64,000 bases of DNA from Chryseobacterium sp. JUb7 (GCF_024806495.1 NZ_JANUFF010000008.1:62001-126000), one strand, 5' to 3'; counted from the first letter of the stretch, positions 27,051 through 36,551 are shown. Translations and numbers: made by a program. The notes: generated from the sequence alone by a model not told the origin.

Positions 27051-27494
27051 TTATTTCTTTTTCTCAGATTTCACGGCCTGTCTTGCCAATAATTTCCAGT
27101 CTTTTTTGACCTTTGCCCAAACCAAAACAATATCCAGTGTTACATCGCCTGGAGCTTTTCCTGCATCAGCAGTGGTCGCATAAAAATGATGGCGAACAAT
27201 TGCTGTATTTCCCACAATATCAATTTTTTGATTCGTAATATCAATCGTTACAAAATCTGATTTTTTACTGACTAATTTCTCTACAAATTCTGTTGTATCA
27301 TCAATATGACCTCCCGAATGTCCATAGGTTAATTCCGGTAATATTAAAGCTTCTAATGCTGGTTTTTCACCACTGATCATGGCGAGTCTCAATTTTTCAG
27401 CAGAAGCGGTGACCGCATCTTTATCATTTATTTTTTGTGCGGAAATAGTAATTGCCATTAAAAAACTCATGGCTAAAATTAATTTTTTAATCAT
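27051..27494 (-). CDS. Exported NTF2-like/DUF4440-type protein
   Basis: The 147-aa protein begins MIKKLILAMSFLMAITISAQ, a good signal peptide. The open frame extends upstream to a TTG at 27563, but that extension would run across an operator palindrome at 27530, so 27494 is the better start. The mature part (DAVTASAEKLRLAMISGEKPALEALILPELTYGHSGGHIDDTTEFVEKL, then NTAIVRHHFYATT) fits the NTF2-like cone fold of the DUF4440 group. Function is unknown for such proteins. Its operator matches those of rhaT and the GH28 gene, so it probably belongs to the pectin/rhamnose regulon. Confidence 0.8.
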   Translation of the reverse strand: MIKKLILAMSFLMAITISAQKINDKDAVTASAEKLRLAMISGEKPALEALILPELTYGHSGGHIDDTTEFVEKLVSKKSDFVTIDITNQKIDIVGNTAIVRHHFYATTADAGKAPGDVTLDIVLVWAKVKKDWKLLARQAVKSEKKK

Positions 27495-27529
27495 AATTAA
27501 ATTATATATTTTTCTTAATTCAAATATTT

Positions 27530-27545
27530 GCGTAATCGATTGCGC
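27530..27545. promoter_or_regulatory. Palindromic operator candidate (AATCGATT core), site C
   Basis: GCGTAATCGATTGCGC is a nearly perfect 16-bp palindrome 36 bases upstream of the NTF2-like gene's ATG. It shares the AATCGATTGCGC half with site D and, in reverse, with sites A and B. Confidence 0.68.
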
Positions 27546-27695
27546 TTTTGTCGCATTAATCAAAAATAATATGGGAAATCAAACGTGCCTTCGAATAGAT
27601 TTTTGTTGGATTAAATCAGTTCTCGATACATTTTTCTTCATTTCATTACGAAAAACACTCGAACCGACGAATTATCTTATTAACATTAGGTTGAT

Positions 27696-28742
27696 TTATA
27701 AAGAATCTCTCTGAATAAATTTAAAGACATTATTCACAGACTCCTTTTTATTTTTTAGAATCATATAGGCTGCAGATTCCCCCATTGCCTTAAAATCTGT
27801 TGTAATCACCGTAATTCCGAGTAATTCTTTCAAAGGTGTTTCATTGTAAGAAATAATTCCGATATCTTCGCCTAATTTCAGATTTTTCTGTCTGATCTGT
27901 TTCACCAAATTTACCAGATCGCGCTCCCGGATGGTGATGAAAATATCTTTGTCCTGCAATTCCATATCAGGATAAATTTCATCAAGAATTTCATAATCGA
28001 GCTTAAAATCTGTGCAGAATTTCTCAAAACCACGGACAATACGGAAAGGATAGGGATGAATGGATTTATCGGGATAAACCAGTATGATTTTTTCGTATTT
28101 CCTGATCTTGTCTAGACCTTCCAGTAAGGCATTGTAGATATCATGTTCAAAATCCTGAAAAATAGAACCGTAATCTCCAGAAATATTAGGTTTGGTATTA
28201 TCCAGCATTAAAAGCTTGTTTTTCGGAATTTTTTCAATCATATCAATAACTTCCTGTGTAGAGCTGGTATGTTTAGACTGCTCATCCCGGAAGTGTGGCA
28301 TAATGACATAATAATCAAAGCCGCCAATGTTCTTTTTTAGAGAATTAATGAAAAGCGTTTCATCACAATGATAAATATACATTTCTACATTGCCTTTGGA
28401 ACCGATTGCATTAACAAAATAATTATAGATCATCATCTTGTAAGTACTAGGTTTATTGATCAAAAAGAAGATATTAATGATATCGTTTTTATTGACACGC
28501 GAAATATAATATCCTTTCCCTTTTACCGATTCGATAATTTGCCTTTTCCTAAGTTCTTTGTAAGCTTTTTCAACGGTATCTCTCGACAGAAAGCAAGACT
28601 CGCTTAATTCATTAATGGATGGGATCTTTTCACCGATCTGAATTTCTCCACCATCAATTCCGTTTAGGATAGAATCTACAATCTGTTTATATTTTGGAAC
28701 TCTGGAGTGTTCATTGATGTTTATTTCAAACGTTTCTGCCAT
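27696..28742 (-). CDS. GntR-family regulator with periplasmic-binding-protein-like sensor
   Basis: The 348-aa cytoplasmic regulator has an N-terminal GntR winged helix (about 10-75: SRVPKYKQIVDSILNGI, INELSESCFLSRDTVEKAYKELRKR, GKGYYIS). A LacI-type ligand domain (about 85-340) ends IGIISYNETPLKELLGITVITTDFKAMGESAAYMIL. Proteins of this architecture control sugar loci in Bacteroidetes, and rhamnose or a pathway intermediate is the obvious candidate effector here. An upstream TTG at 28757 would add five residues; the ATG at 28742 is preferred. It lies between the two arms of the pectin locus and reads toward the catabolic genes. Whether it binds the AATCGATT palindromes is not shown, since those look more like LacI-family sites. 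Confidence 0.88.
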   Translation of the reverse strand: MAETFEININEHSRVPKYKQIVDSILNGIDGGEIQIGEKIPSINELSESCFLSRDTVEKAYKELRKRQIIESVKGKGYYISRVNKNDIINIFFLINKPSTYKMMIYNYFVNAIGSKGNVEMYIYHCDETLFINSLKKNIGGFDYYVIMPHFRDEQSKHTSSTQEVIDMIEKIPKNKLLMLDNTKPNISGDYGSIFQDFEHDIYNALLEGLDKIRKYEKIILVYPDKSIHPYPFRIVRGFEKFCTDFKLDYEILDEIYPDMELQDKDIFITIRERDLVNLVKQIRQKNLKLGEDIGIISYNETPLKELLGITVITTDFKAMGESAAYMILKNKKESVNNVFKFIQRDSL

Positions 28743-29048
28743 GGCTTTTCGGTACAAAGGATTATTTTAGTTTAAAAAAACTAATGTAATAAAGAGATTA
28801 ACGATTCAGAAAAGATACAAAAATTTACAATAACTGATATTCGTCATGTTTAATTTTAAGAATTAATTTAAATAATTGATTTTTAGTTAATTGTATTTTA
28901 GGTTGTATATAAGTTTAAATTCTAAAAATCACCGGAAGCTATGCTTAACCTTAACCTTAGTTTCAATCTTAATCTCGGAGTATAATACTTTAAATAAAAA
29001 AGCCTGCCCTTTTCAGAACAGACTTCAACTAAGTATGAATGTAAATTT
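28743..29048. other. Intergenic region between the regulator gene and the 711-aa glycosidase gene
   Basis: No gene was seen. It is AT-rich and should contain the promoter of the GntR gene. TTTAGTTTAAAAAAACTAATG near 28768-28790 carries the short inverted repeat TTAGTTT / AAACTAA. GAAGCTATGCTTAACCTTAACCTTAG near 28935 is a small direct repeat. Nothing else stands out. Confidence 0.4.
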
Positions 29049-31184
29049 TTAAGGCATTTTTTTGAAACCTTCTGCTTTTATTTTCCAGCTTCCATCTTTT
29101 GGAAAACCCGGAAATTCACCGGTAGAGTTGTCCCAGCCCTCAAGCATCATGGCTACGGTTGTTAAAACCCCACCATTTCCGGGAAGATAAATCCGGAGCC
29201 TGCCATCCTGGAAATTATGTCCGTTTTTTAGATAGGTATTGGTTTGAATATTCATGAAAAGTGCATCTAATGCTTTATTTGGAAGCCCTAATCTTGCGGC
29301 AGTCATCGCAGTCATTGGAAAATCCCAGCCCCATGTATGACTCCAGTTCCATCGTTCCCAAACAATATCCAACGTATTCTTCATTATTTTTTTATCCAGT
29401 TTCGGTGATTCGGGAACCATCCCCAAAGCTCCCAAAACTGCAGGGTGATCGGTCATCCACTTAGGATAAGTGAAAGAATCTTTTGCAGACTCCGTTGACA
29501 GATAAACGCCGTCCTGAACAGGAAGCGGGGCCAGTTTTGCAATCACATCATCCCATTTTTTATCTCTTGGCTGTCCCAATCTTTCTTTCCATTCCTGAGC
29601 AACTTTTAATGCCCAATCCCAATAGGCTACTTCATAAGTCGGATTGTAGGTATCTTTCGCCGGGAAAACTTCCTGTGCAGGAATCACTCCTTTACCCAGA
29701 TTATAACGATTCTTTGCCTTGTCGTAAGTCGCAAAATCGGCCATAAATTCTGCCGTTGCAAAAACCAAATCTTTATATTTTTCCAGTACTTTCTTGTCTT
29801 TATTACTGCGATACAGAAGTTCGGTCATATAAATCAAATGGGGCTGTTCCCAAATCAGAAAAGCAGCAACAGAAGACGGACTTTCATTCCCGTCGTTATC
29901 CGACATTTTTATCCAGCGAACACCTTTGTAACCTTGTCTTTCTGCTAATTTTTTTGCTTTGTCAAACGATCTGAAATAATAATCCAATTGCTTCTCCAAA
30001 ATTTCAGGTCTTCCCCATAAAGCATAATGAACACCATGCCACCAATGCATTTCTGTATGGGGTTTTCCGTACCAGCTGTTAAAAGTAAGTCCTGTTTCCT
30101 GTGGCGGATTGCTTCCTCCACACTGCACTTTGGTCAAATACTCAGACAATACAACCCGACGCTCCAATTCGTTGGCTCTTGGATCTGTACTTCCTTCAAA
30201 ATCAACTGCTGCACCGCTTTCCCAGAAGTTTTTCCAACCTGAAGTACTTTCTTTTTCAGCGTCAGCAAATAAACTTTTTACTGTTTTTAAATTTTTAGCT
30301 GAAAATTCAACACTTAATTCAAGGGTTTTATTTTTAGCGGAAGGCTCATAAACGAAATTGTGTTTTCCGGATTCACTTAATTTCCCCTCTGTAAAATATA
30401 GTTGCGTATAATAATCAGCAGTCTGCAATGTATGTTCAATCAGTCCCTGAGTTGGATTTGAAGAAATCAATTTTGTGGAATGTTTATCTTCATTACCATA
30501 AAAAGCGGCTTCATCTAAAAATTGCCCGCTAGGGTAGGGATAGCGTGCAAAAACCTTTAATCTTTTTTGACTAATTAAATCTGATTCAATTTTAACTCCG
30601 ATTTTATCAGAATTCTGGAAAGCAGCTGTCCATACTTTTACAGGAGATCCTTCCAACGAGAATTCACTCGTAATAATTCCTGTCCACAAATCAATTTTCT
30701 GACTGATGTTTTGTAAATCTGAAATTTTGGCTTTCTGACCGTCTTTTTTATAGAGTTCAATTCCGATATTTCCTAATTGTAGACGGTGTTGATTCACACG
30801 GAAATATTCAACTGCTTTTTTATTGCGTTCCGGTTCTTTGATTTGAACGCTGTATAATGCTTTTCGTCCGTCATTATTAAAGTCGTAAGACTTCAGCGTT
30901 TCGTCAAATTTGTAATTTTCTGTATTGGGAAAACTGTTCCAACCCCATTCAGACTGTGTTCCCAGAGAAACTCCGTTTTTATAGTATTCAGGGAAAGACT
31001 GCATTCCGGTAATATCAACAGTATAGGCAAATTTTCCGTTTCCAACGGTTAAGGTTGATAAAGTATCCGCTTTTATATTAACTATATTATGTCTCTGAAC
31101 CACTTTTTTACGGTCGATTTTTTGTGCATTTAGGGAGGAAAATCCAATGCAGAAAAGACTTAAACAGACAACTAGTTTCTTCAT
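29049..31184 (-). CDS. Putative exported (alpha/alpha)6-barrel glycosidase, family not assigned
   Basis: The 711-aa protein has a signal peptide ending SLNAQ at about residue 20. An N-terminal beta-sandwich-like half (to about 330) is followed by a helical catalytic-looking half. Conserved-looking stretches are EMHWWHGVHYALWGRPEIL, GVRWIKMSDNDGNESPSS, YNPTYEVAYWDWALKVAQEW and WNWSHTWGWDFPMTAMTAARLG. This two-part layout recalls GH65/GH95-like clan members, but I could not place it in a numbered family. The acidic residues in the helical half are candidate catalysts only. It follows the DUF4450 gene in the minus-strand arm, with 192 bases between. A role in rhamnogalacturonan side-chain removal is inferred from context. 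Confidence 0.65.
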   Translation of the reverse strand: MKKLVVCLSLFCIGFSSLNAQKIDRKKVVQRHNIVNIKADTLSTLTVGNGKFAYTVDITGMQSFPEYYKNGVSLGTQSEWGWNSFPNTENYKFDETLKSYDFNNDGRKALYSVQIKEPERNKKAVEYFRVNQHRLQLGNIGIELYKKDGQKAKISDLQNISQKIDLWTGIITSEFSLEGSPVKVWTAAFQNSDKIGVKIESDLISQKRLKVFARYPYPSGQFLDEAAFYGNEDKHSTKLISSNPTQGLIEHTLQTADYYTQLYFTEGKLSESGKHNFVYEPSAKNKTLELSVEFSAKNLKTVKSLFADAEKESTSGWKNFWESGAAVDFEGSTDPRANELERRVVLSEYLTKVQCGGSNPPQETGLTFNSWYGKPHTEMHWWHGVHYALWGRPEILEKQLDYYFRSFDKAKKLAERQGYKGVRWIKMSDNDGNESPSSVAAFLIWEQPHLIYMTELLYRSNKDKKVLEKYKDLVFATAEFMADFATYDKAKNRYNLGKGVIPAQEVFPAKDTYNPTYEVAYWDWALKVAQEWKERLGQPRDKKWDDVIAKLAPLPVQDGVYLSTESAKDSFTYPKWMTDHPAVLGALGMVPESPKLDKKIMKNTLDIVWERWNWSHTWGWDFPMTAMTAARLGLPNKALDALFMNIQTNTYLKNGHNFQDGRLRIYLPGNGGVLTTVAMMLEGWDNSTGEFPGFPKDGSWKIKAEGFKKMP

Positions 31185-31215
31185 TTTTTAATTTATTTAA
31201 TCTTTATATCACTAA

Positions 31216-31286
31216 GGCTTCGACAAGCTCAGCCTGATAATCCTAATACTAACTTTCGTCACTGTCAGATTGAGCCTGTCGAAATC
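31216..31286. repeat. Dispersed inverted-repeat element family A, copy 5
   Basis: GGCTTCGACAAGCTCAGCCT on the left pairs with GATTGAGCCTGTCGAAA on the right. Read in reverse, copy 1 at 7670 is closely related. It sits between the DUF4450 gene and the 711-aa gene. Confidence 0.75.
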
Positions 31287-31376
31287 CATGTTGGGATATT
31301 TCTTATTTTTAATTTATCTCGGACACGAATATTTTACTAAACACAAACTTTTATTCTTGTATTCATCGCATTTAAT

Positions 31377-34300
31377 TTATTTCAGAACAGTCGCGCTCAT
31401 CATTCCGATAACGACATCATTGCTCACTGCTGTTAATTGTACATTTTTTAATGCTTTATTAGGATCAATAGGCAAATCCAGAATCGTTGCTGCACCGCCA
31501 TCAATTGCTCGATCTGTAAATCCTTTAATGCCTGAATATTTGGATAAAGTTCCGCCTTTGTATAATTCTCCCGTTTTCAATTTTACCCGATACGGAATTT
31601 TATCATCCGGAATTTCGAAGGCATAATTATCATCAAACAAATCCTGTTCGATCGGCCACCAGTTGATAGGATTTGTAAGCTCTAGTTCCGTTTTTGAACC
31701 ATCGACATATTGAACGGTTATTTTTCCGTTCATAATCTGTGATTGCATTGGATTGGTAGATCCCGCCATCAAAAAATAGATTTTCTTTCCTTTGCCTGAA
31801 ACCGGAATTTCAACTGATGTAGGAAAATTATCCCATTGACTCGTAAAAACAATGTTTTTCTCTGATGGATCAATTAAAAAAGGAATTCCAAGAAAATCAA
31901 CCTTCCCGTTTTTTCTCTTATTCATCAATCCGGAATCATCGATTTGAGCCGTGATCAATGGATAACACCAATTTCCGATTCCCTGCCACGGAAGCTGTAA
32001 TGTCGGAACATTTAACCTTGGCGAAAGATATTTCTGACTGAAAATTTCGGTCACTTTTTCATTGTATTTTGAAGCTAAAGAAATATTATTGAATTCACCT
32101 GTGTTTTCAATTTCCCAATCGGTAATTTCAATATTTTGTTTAATTCCATTATATTCAAGTTCAATAGAATTGGTTCCTTTGCTTACAATATTTGCAGGAA
32201 TTTCAATCGATGTATTTTGATTTTTCTGAATTGAAAAAGTTTTATAAAAACCATTAATATTCAGGTTTCCATTAATTGAATTTGCAGATTTTAATTGAAT
32301 TTGCAGCTTTTTATTAATCCATTTAATTTGTAAAGGATATTGAACGTCAACATTGATGGGTTGCCACCAAGTTGTTCTGTTTTGCTCAACCTGAATAAAA
32401 AAAGTTCCTTTTCTTTCTTCCTGAATTAAATTAAAATCATTTTTAACCACCCCGTCTTCTCCCTTTGGTCGAATCCACCCCTCCAAAGGAGGGGAATTTT
32501 TAATTAAACCTTGTGGGTCATATACTTGCTTTATTTTCTTTTTTGGATCTAAATTGAGCTGAAGATTTTCAGAAATATAATTAACATAATTCGTCTGGTC
32601 GTTTTTTAATTCCTTTCCTGAGTAAATAATTTCAATCGTAAATTCTTTGCCAGCCGGCGTTTCAAACTGAATAATGGGTTGTGAAATTGAATTAGGTTTG
32701 ATCTTCCAGTCCACCTTTTTATCATTTACTTTTACTGATTTTATTTGAGCATGATTCACCGGAATCTGCATTTGCAAAGCAACCGATTTCGAGTAGTTTG
32801 ATTTAAAAAAATATTCAGTATTTTTTGAGTTTTGATTAAATTTTAATTCCCAATCCGGAAGTTTCAGCTCAGCAAAATTCCAGTCTTTTGGAAAGCCGGG
32901 TTTTATTTCAATTTTATTTTCTAATAATTTAGGATACACTCCAAAAAGTCCTTCCGTCAACGTTCGTGCTGCAACGCCGATCGGATCGGCAAAATCCCGG
33001 TACAATTCACCACGAAAAGCATCATAATGTGACAACTGTTCAAAGTTTCCAGGACTGATTCCGTAATACATACTCTCTGCTAAATTGCCTTTCCAAAGTT
33101 GATAAGCGTCTTCACTTCTTCCGGCCTGCCAATACGCCAACGCAGTTTGTAAATTCTCTGCTAAAGCGACATTGTTGATCGACCAGTCGTATGGCTGCCA
33201 GTTGGTTGTGGAAAGAGTATAGTAGTTTTTATCCCCGCCCCCTTTTACTTTTACCGGAATTTTTGGAATATGATGATTAACGTATTGGAGATTCTGATAA
33301 TCTTCAAATTCATTCAAAATATAAGCATCTGAAACATGATAAATAGACCATATTCCCGGTTTGTCATGAACAATTTGATTACCCAGCGCATCTTTATATT
33401 CAGCAAAATATCCTTTGTTTTTAATCCAAAGCTGATTTTTCATGGCTTTTAAAATACTTTCAGCTTCTTTATCATAAGGCTGAGGATTTTCACCAATGAT
33501 TTTAGCGAGTTTAGCCATCTCACGATTGGCCCGGTAATGATAAGCTGTTGTATGAGTTACTTTTCCACCCGAATATTGCAGCGCATCACTTGCCCAGATC
33601 GAGGCATAAGCATCGTAAAGATCACCCCGCTTGAAATTTCGTTTTTCCCAATCCATATGACGAACCATCGTTGGCCACATTTTCTTTAAAAATTCAAGAT
33701 CTCCGGTATAATTGAAATGCGTAAATAGCTGGTCAAAAAAGACCAGATTCATATCATAATGATGCGGTTTTGTATTATCATTCGGGTTTCTTGAGATATA
33801 TCCGCTTGAGAATACTGAGTTTCCCATTTTTTCAGCGTGTCGGGCCAAATGCAAATTGGTATCCATCTCAACCGGCGCGAAATCTGGATTCAAAACCTGA
33901 GAATTAGCGTAACTTTCAAAATGTTCTTTTGCACGGTCGTGCCAGCTTAGAACGTCCGCTACGTAAGCGCCACGCCAGGCATTGAGTCTCATTCGCCAGG
34001 CAACAGCACCGTGAAGATACGTTGGACTTTCCCAAATTCCGTCTGCGGCAATGGCTAAAGTAGATCCGAAATTATTGAGATCTGAATCTGGCGTTTTTAA
34101 TTGAATACGATTAGTTAAATTTAAACGAGATCGTTCAGATTCGTTAAAAATATTCCTTAACTCTTCATCTGAAAAGTTTTTATCTGATTTTCCTTTCGCA
34201 ATCTGAATATAAACAGGTTGTTTTTGTGCAGAATAGGAAGCGTAAACAATTGGTGATTTGTCTGTTTTATTTTGAGTAAACTCTGAAAGTTTTTCTAACG

Positions 34301-34985
34301 TTTCAGCATCTGTTAATTGAAGTGAACTGGCGTTTGAAAAGCTTCCATTGACGATCTGAGTTTCTTTTTTCTTGTTTATATAATCTAACTGAAACTGGTT
34401 TTTATTAATCTTAAATTGATTATTCAGGCAATATTCAGGGAGCAGATAAAACCCGGATTCGGGATCTGCTCCAATATCACCATTTCTGCTGAAAGTCGTT
34501 CCGCTTGCTCCGCCGTAAATTGCGTAAATTTTAGTTGAAGAATCTACATTTTCAGTTTCCATTTTTAGAACCAAACCTTCTTCTTTGGACTGTGCTAAAA
34601 CGGTCAGTTTTACACTTCCAAATCCAAGAACAGGATCTTTAATTGTATATAACATTGATCCCGGACGATAACGGGTTTCAATTTTTTCTGTATGAATTAA
34701 TTTCTTAATAGAATTTCCTTTTTGGATAACGAACTGAAGATTTCCGCCCATTCCCGGAAGATAGAGTGCGAATTCCGGCAAGTCTCCGGCTTCTACTCTT
34801 GACGCGCGGTTATTACCGTACAACGCACGGTTGAAACGATATTTTCCGTTAACCAATAAAAAGTCGCCTCTGTCTTCTTTATAATGCAGATCTCTTTCAT
34901 TTTTTTGCCAATGTTTAGACTGAGAAAATGATTGCGAGAATGCTGATAAAACAATCAGTCCGGCGAAAATAATTTTTCTTCGCAT
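31377..34985 (-). CDS. DUF4450-type exported protein with (alpha/alpha)6 region
   Basis: The 1202-aa protein has a signal peptide ending SFSQ at about residue 21. The N-terminal part (about 25-330: DRGDFLLVNGKYRFNRALYG, PEFALYLPGMGGNLQFVI) matches the DUF4450 type. The middle (about 340-760) resembles an (alpha/alpha)6 glycosidase (LHGAVAWRMRLNAWRGAYVADVLSWHDRA, YDAYASIWASDALQYSGG, NWQPYDWSINNVALAENL). Beta-rich C-terminal domains follow. Residues about 830-847 are encoded by an interspersed DNA repeat (see 32446). Such proteins occur in pectin loci of Bacteroidetes, where glycosidase activity is presumed. It starts 5 bases after the GH28 stop. The bond it cleaves is unknown. Confidence 0.75.
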   Translation of the reverse strand: MRRKIIFAGLIVLSAFSQSFSQSKHWQKNERDLHYKEDRGDFLLVNGKYRFNRALYGNNRASRVEAGDLPEFALYLPGMGGNLQFVIQKGNSIKKLIHTEKIETRYRPGSMLYTIKDPVLGFGSVKLTVLAQSKEEGLVLKMETENVDSSTKIYAIYGGASGTTFSRNGDIGADPESGFYLLPEYCLNNQFKINKNQFQLDYINKKKETQIVNGSFSNASSLQLTDAETLEKLSEFTQNKTDKSPIVYASYSAQKQPVYIQIAKGKSDKNFSDEELRNIFNESERSRLNLTNRIQLKTPDSDLNNFGSTLAIAADGIWESPTYLHGAVAWRMRLNAWRGAYVADVLSWHDRAKEHFESYANSQVLNPDFAPVEMDTNLHLARHAEKMGNSVFSSGYISRNPNDNTKPHHYDMNLVFFDQLFTHFNYTGDLEFLKKMWPTMVRHMDWEKRNFKRGDLYDAYASIWASDALQYSGGKVTHTTAYHYRANREMAKLAKIIGENPQPYDKEAESILKAMKNQLWIKNKGYFAEYKDALGNQIVHDKPGIWSIYHVSDAYILNEFEDYQNLQYVNHHIPKIPVKVKGGGDKNYYTLSTTNWQPYDWSINNVALAENLQTALAYWQAGRSEDAYQLWKGNLAESMYYGISPGNFEQLSHYDAFRGELYRDFADPIGVAARTLTEGLFGVYPKLLENKIEIKPGFPKDWNFAELKLPDWELKFNQNSKNTEYFFKSNYSKSVALQMQIPVNHAQIKSVKVNDKKVDWKIKPNSISQPIIQFETPAGKEFTIEIIYSGKELKNDQTNYVNYISENLQLNLDPKKKIKQVYDPQGLIKNSPPLEGWIRPKGEDGVVKNDFNLIQEERKGTFFIQVEQNRTTWWQPINVDVQYPLQIKWINKKLQIQLKSANSINGNLNINGFYKTFSIQKNQNTSIEIPANIVSKGTNSIELEYNGIKQNIEITDWEIENTGEFNNISLASKYNEKVTEIFSQKYLSPRLNVPTLQLPWQGIGNWCYPLITAQIDDSGLMNKRKNGKVDFLGIPFLIDPSEKNIVFTSQWDNFPTSVEIPVSGKGKKIYFLMAGSTNPMQSQIMNGKITVQYVDGSKTELELTNPINWWPIEQDLFDDNYAFEIPDDKIPYRVKLKTGELYKGGTLSKYSGIKGFTDRAIDGGAATILDLPIDPNKALKNVQLTAVSNDVVIGMMSATVLK
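32446..32496 (-). repeat. Interspersed repeat inserted in frame inside the DUF4450 gene
   Basis: On the minus strand it reads CCCCTCCTTTGGAGGGG (32478-32494), then a GTCGACC-like GGATTCGACCAAAGGG and AGAAGACGGGGTGG. This composition is much richer in G and C than the surrounding gene and resembles intergenic repeats of flavobacteria. It encodes PPLEGWIRPKGEDGVV and keeps the frame open. It lies in a linker between predicted domains. Confidence 0.65.
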
Positions 34986-34990
34986 CTTAC

Positions 34991-36391
34991 CTATTTTAGC
35001 TCAGTTAAAGGTTTTCCGTTAACGGTTACATTTTTTAAGGTCACATTTTTAAGATAATCCACTTTATAAGGGATCTCGATGCCATTCATTTTAGCATTAA
35101 TCATAGTGAAATCTGTTACCGGTGAAGATTCGTAAGCATCAGAGAAGACAGCGTATTTTCCGCCTTTATCAACTGTTAAATTTTCCACCCAGATATTTCT
35201 GATAGTCGGAATATGATTTCCCGGTTTTTCATAATGCATATTGAAACGTACTGCTGCTTCTTTATAAGCACCCACTTTTGTATTATAGAAAAATACATTT
35301 TCGATGGTTCCACCACGGCTTGAACTGGTTTTAATTCTTAATGCTCTGTCAAGATTTTTACTGTCCATTACATTTCCAATGGCATAAATGTTTTTTGCAC
35401 CACCTGCAATTTCGCTTCCAATCACTACACCACCATGACCGTCTTTCATTTCGCAGTTTTCGATGATATGATTTTCTGCGGGTCTTCCGATATCTCTTCC
35501 GTCTTCGTCTCTTCCGGATTTAATGGCAATACAGTCATCTCCGGTATCAAAATAAGAATCTTTAATCCACACATTTTTACATGCTTCAGGATCAAAACCA
35601 TCATTATTTGGTCCGTGGCTGATTACTTTAACTCTTTCAATCAAAACATTTTCACAAAGTACCGGATTAAGGTTCCACATTGGAGAGTTTTTCACCAAAA
35701 CATCTGCCATGTAAAAGTTTTTTGATTTATAAGGCTGAACGAAATTGGGTCTCAAATAATATCCGTCACCAAAGATTCTTTCTCTGGCAGGCTTTCTCTG
35801 AGCCATATATTCATGCAGTTTTGCACGGGCAGGGTTCTGTCTTCCCGGACGAGATTCGTTATATCCGTATTTTGTGGCACCGCACCAGAACCACCAATGA
35901 TCTAAGTCAGCGTTTCCGTCCAATGTTCCTTTTCCGGTAACAGCGATATTTTCTTCCTCATAGGCGTAGATGAGAGACGAATAATTCATACATTCCATGC
36001 CTTCCCAACGTGTTAAAACAATAGGGTAGTCGTTGCTGTCCTGACTGAATAAAATAGTTGAGCCTTCACTCACATGAAGATTAACATTACTTTTTAAATA
36101 AATAGCACCTGTAAGAAAAATTCCTTTGGGCACAACAACCCGTCCGCCACCTTCTGCGTTACATTTTTCGATGGCTTTCTTGAAGGCTTCCGTATTTTTG
36201 GTTTTTCCATCACCGATGGCACCAAAATCTGTAATCAGATAGTCTTTTTTTCTGAAATTAGGCTTTACGATTTGCTTTTTCAATGCCTGAATTTCCTGTA
36301 GAGGCTGTTGCGCTGAAGTCCACGCTTTATATTGGGCCGAACTTGAACCCGACAGTAACATTACAAAAAGGAGTAAAGCATATTTTTTCAT
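34991..36391 (-). CDS. GH28 polygalacturonase / rhamnogalacturonan hydrolase family enzyme
   Basis: The 466-aa exported protein has a signal peptide ending SSAQ at about residue 19. A Pro/Lys-rich linker leads to a beta-helix starting ITDFGAIGDGKTKNTEAF. All four GH28 motifs are visible: NNDGFDPEAC (D264), DTGDDCIAIKSG (D285, D286), GHGGVVIGSE (H319) and RALRIKT. GH28 enzymes hydrolyse alpha-linked galacturonic acid by inversion. Here the target is probably homogalacturonan or unsaturated/saturated rhamnogalacturonan ends. It leads the minus-strand arm of the locus and is read together with the DUF4450 gene. An operator candidate and a perfect hairpin lie upstream. Confidence 0.94.
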   Translation of the reverse strand: MKKYALLLFVMLLSGSSSAQYKAWTSAQQPLQEIQALKKQIVKPNFRKKDYLITDFGAIGDGKTKNTEAFKKAIEKCNAEGGGRVVVPKGIFLTGAIYLKSNVNLHVSEGSTILFSQDSNDYPIVLTRWEGMECMNYSSLIYAYEEENIAVTGKGTLDGNADLDHWWFWCGATKYGYNESRPGRQNPARAKLHEYMAQRKPARERIFGDGYYLRPNFVQPYKSKNFYMADVLVKNSPMWNLNPVLCENVLIERVKVISHGPNNDGFDPEACKNVWIKDSYFDTGDDCIAIKSGRDEDGRDIGRPAENHIIENCEMKDGHGGVVIGSEIAGGAKNIYAIGNVMDSKNLDRALRIKTSSSRGGTIENVFFYNTKVGAYKEAAVRFNMHYEKPGNHIPTIRNIWVENLTVDKGGKYAVFSDAYESSPVTDFTMINAKMNGIEIPYKVDYLKNVTLKNVTVNGKPLTELK

Positions 36392-36483
36392 GATAGTATG
36401 GAATTGTTTAGTTTTATTAAAGGTTTCTTCTATTATATTAAAATAATTTCCTTTGATTACCGCAATCTAAAATAATTATGACT

Positions 36484-36518
36484 AAAAATTATCCTGCACT
36501 GTCGGCAGGATAATTTTT
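36484..36518. repeat. Perfect 14-bp hairpin in the leader region of the GH28 gene
   Basis: AAAAATTATCCTGC (36484-36497) and GCAGGATAATTTTT (36505-36518) are exact reverse complements with a 7-base loop. A-runs and T-runs flank it on both strands, as in a bidirectional intrinsic terminator. It lies between operator site D and the GH28 start, so it could act as an attenuator or end transcripts entering from the right. Confidence 0.7.
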
Positions 36519-36551
36519 ATGCTAAGTTTTATTTTAAAAAACCAATTTTAT

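Noticed and set aside
27495..27563. N-terminal extension of the NTF2-like protein to a TTG
   Set aside because: The extension crosses the operator palindrome at 27530 and precedes a good signal peptide that begins at 27494.
28743..28757. TTG start of the GntR regulator
   Set aside because: The ATG five codons later gives a normal GntR start; nothing supports the longer form.
31270..31626. 118-aa plus-strand frame at the end of the DUF4450 gene
   Set aside because: It overlaps the DUF4450 coding region in the opposite strand and a family A repeat, and shows no signs of a real protein.
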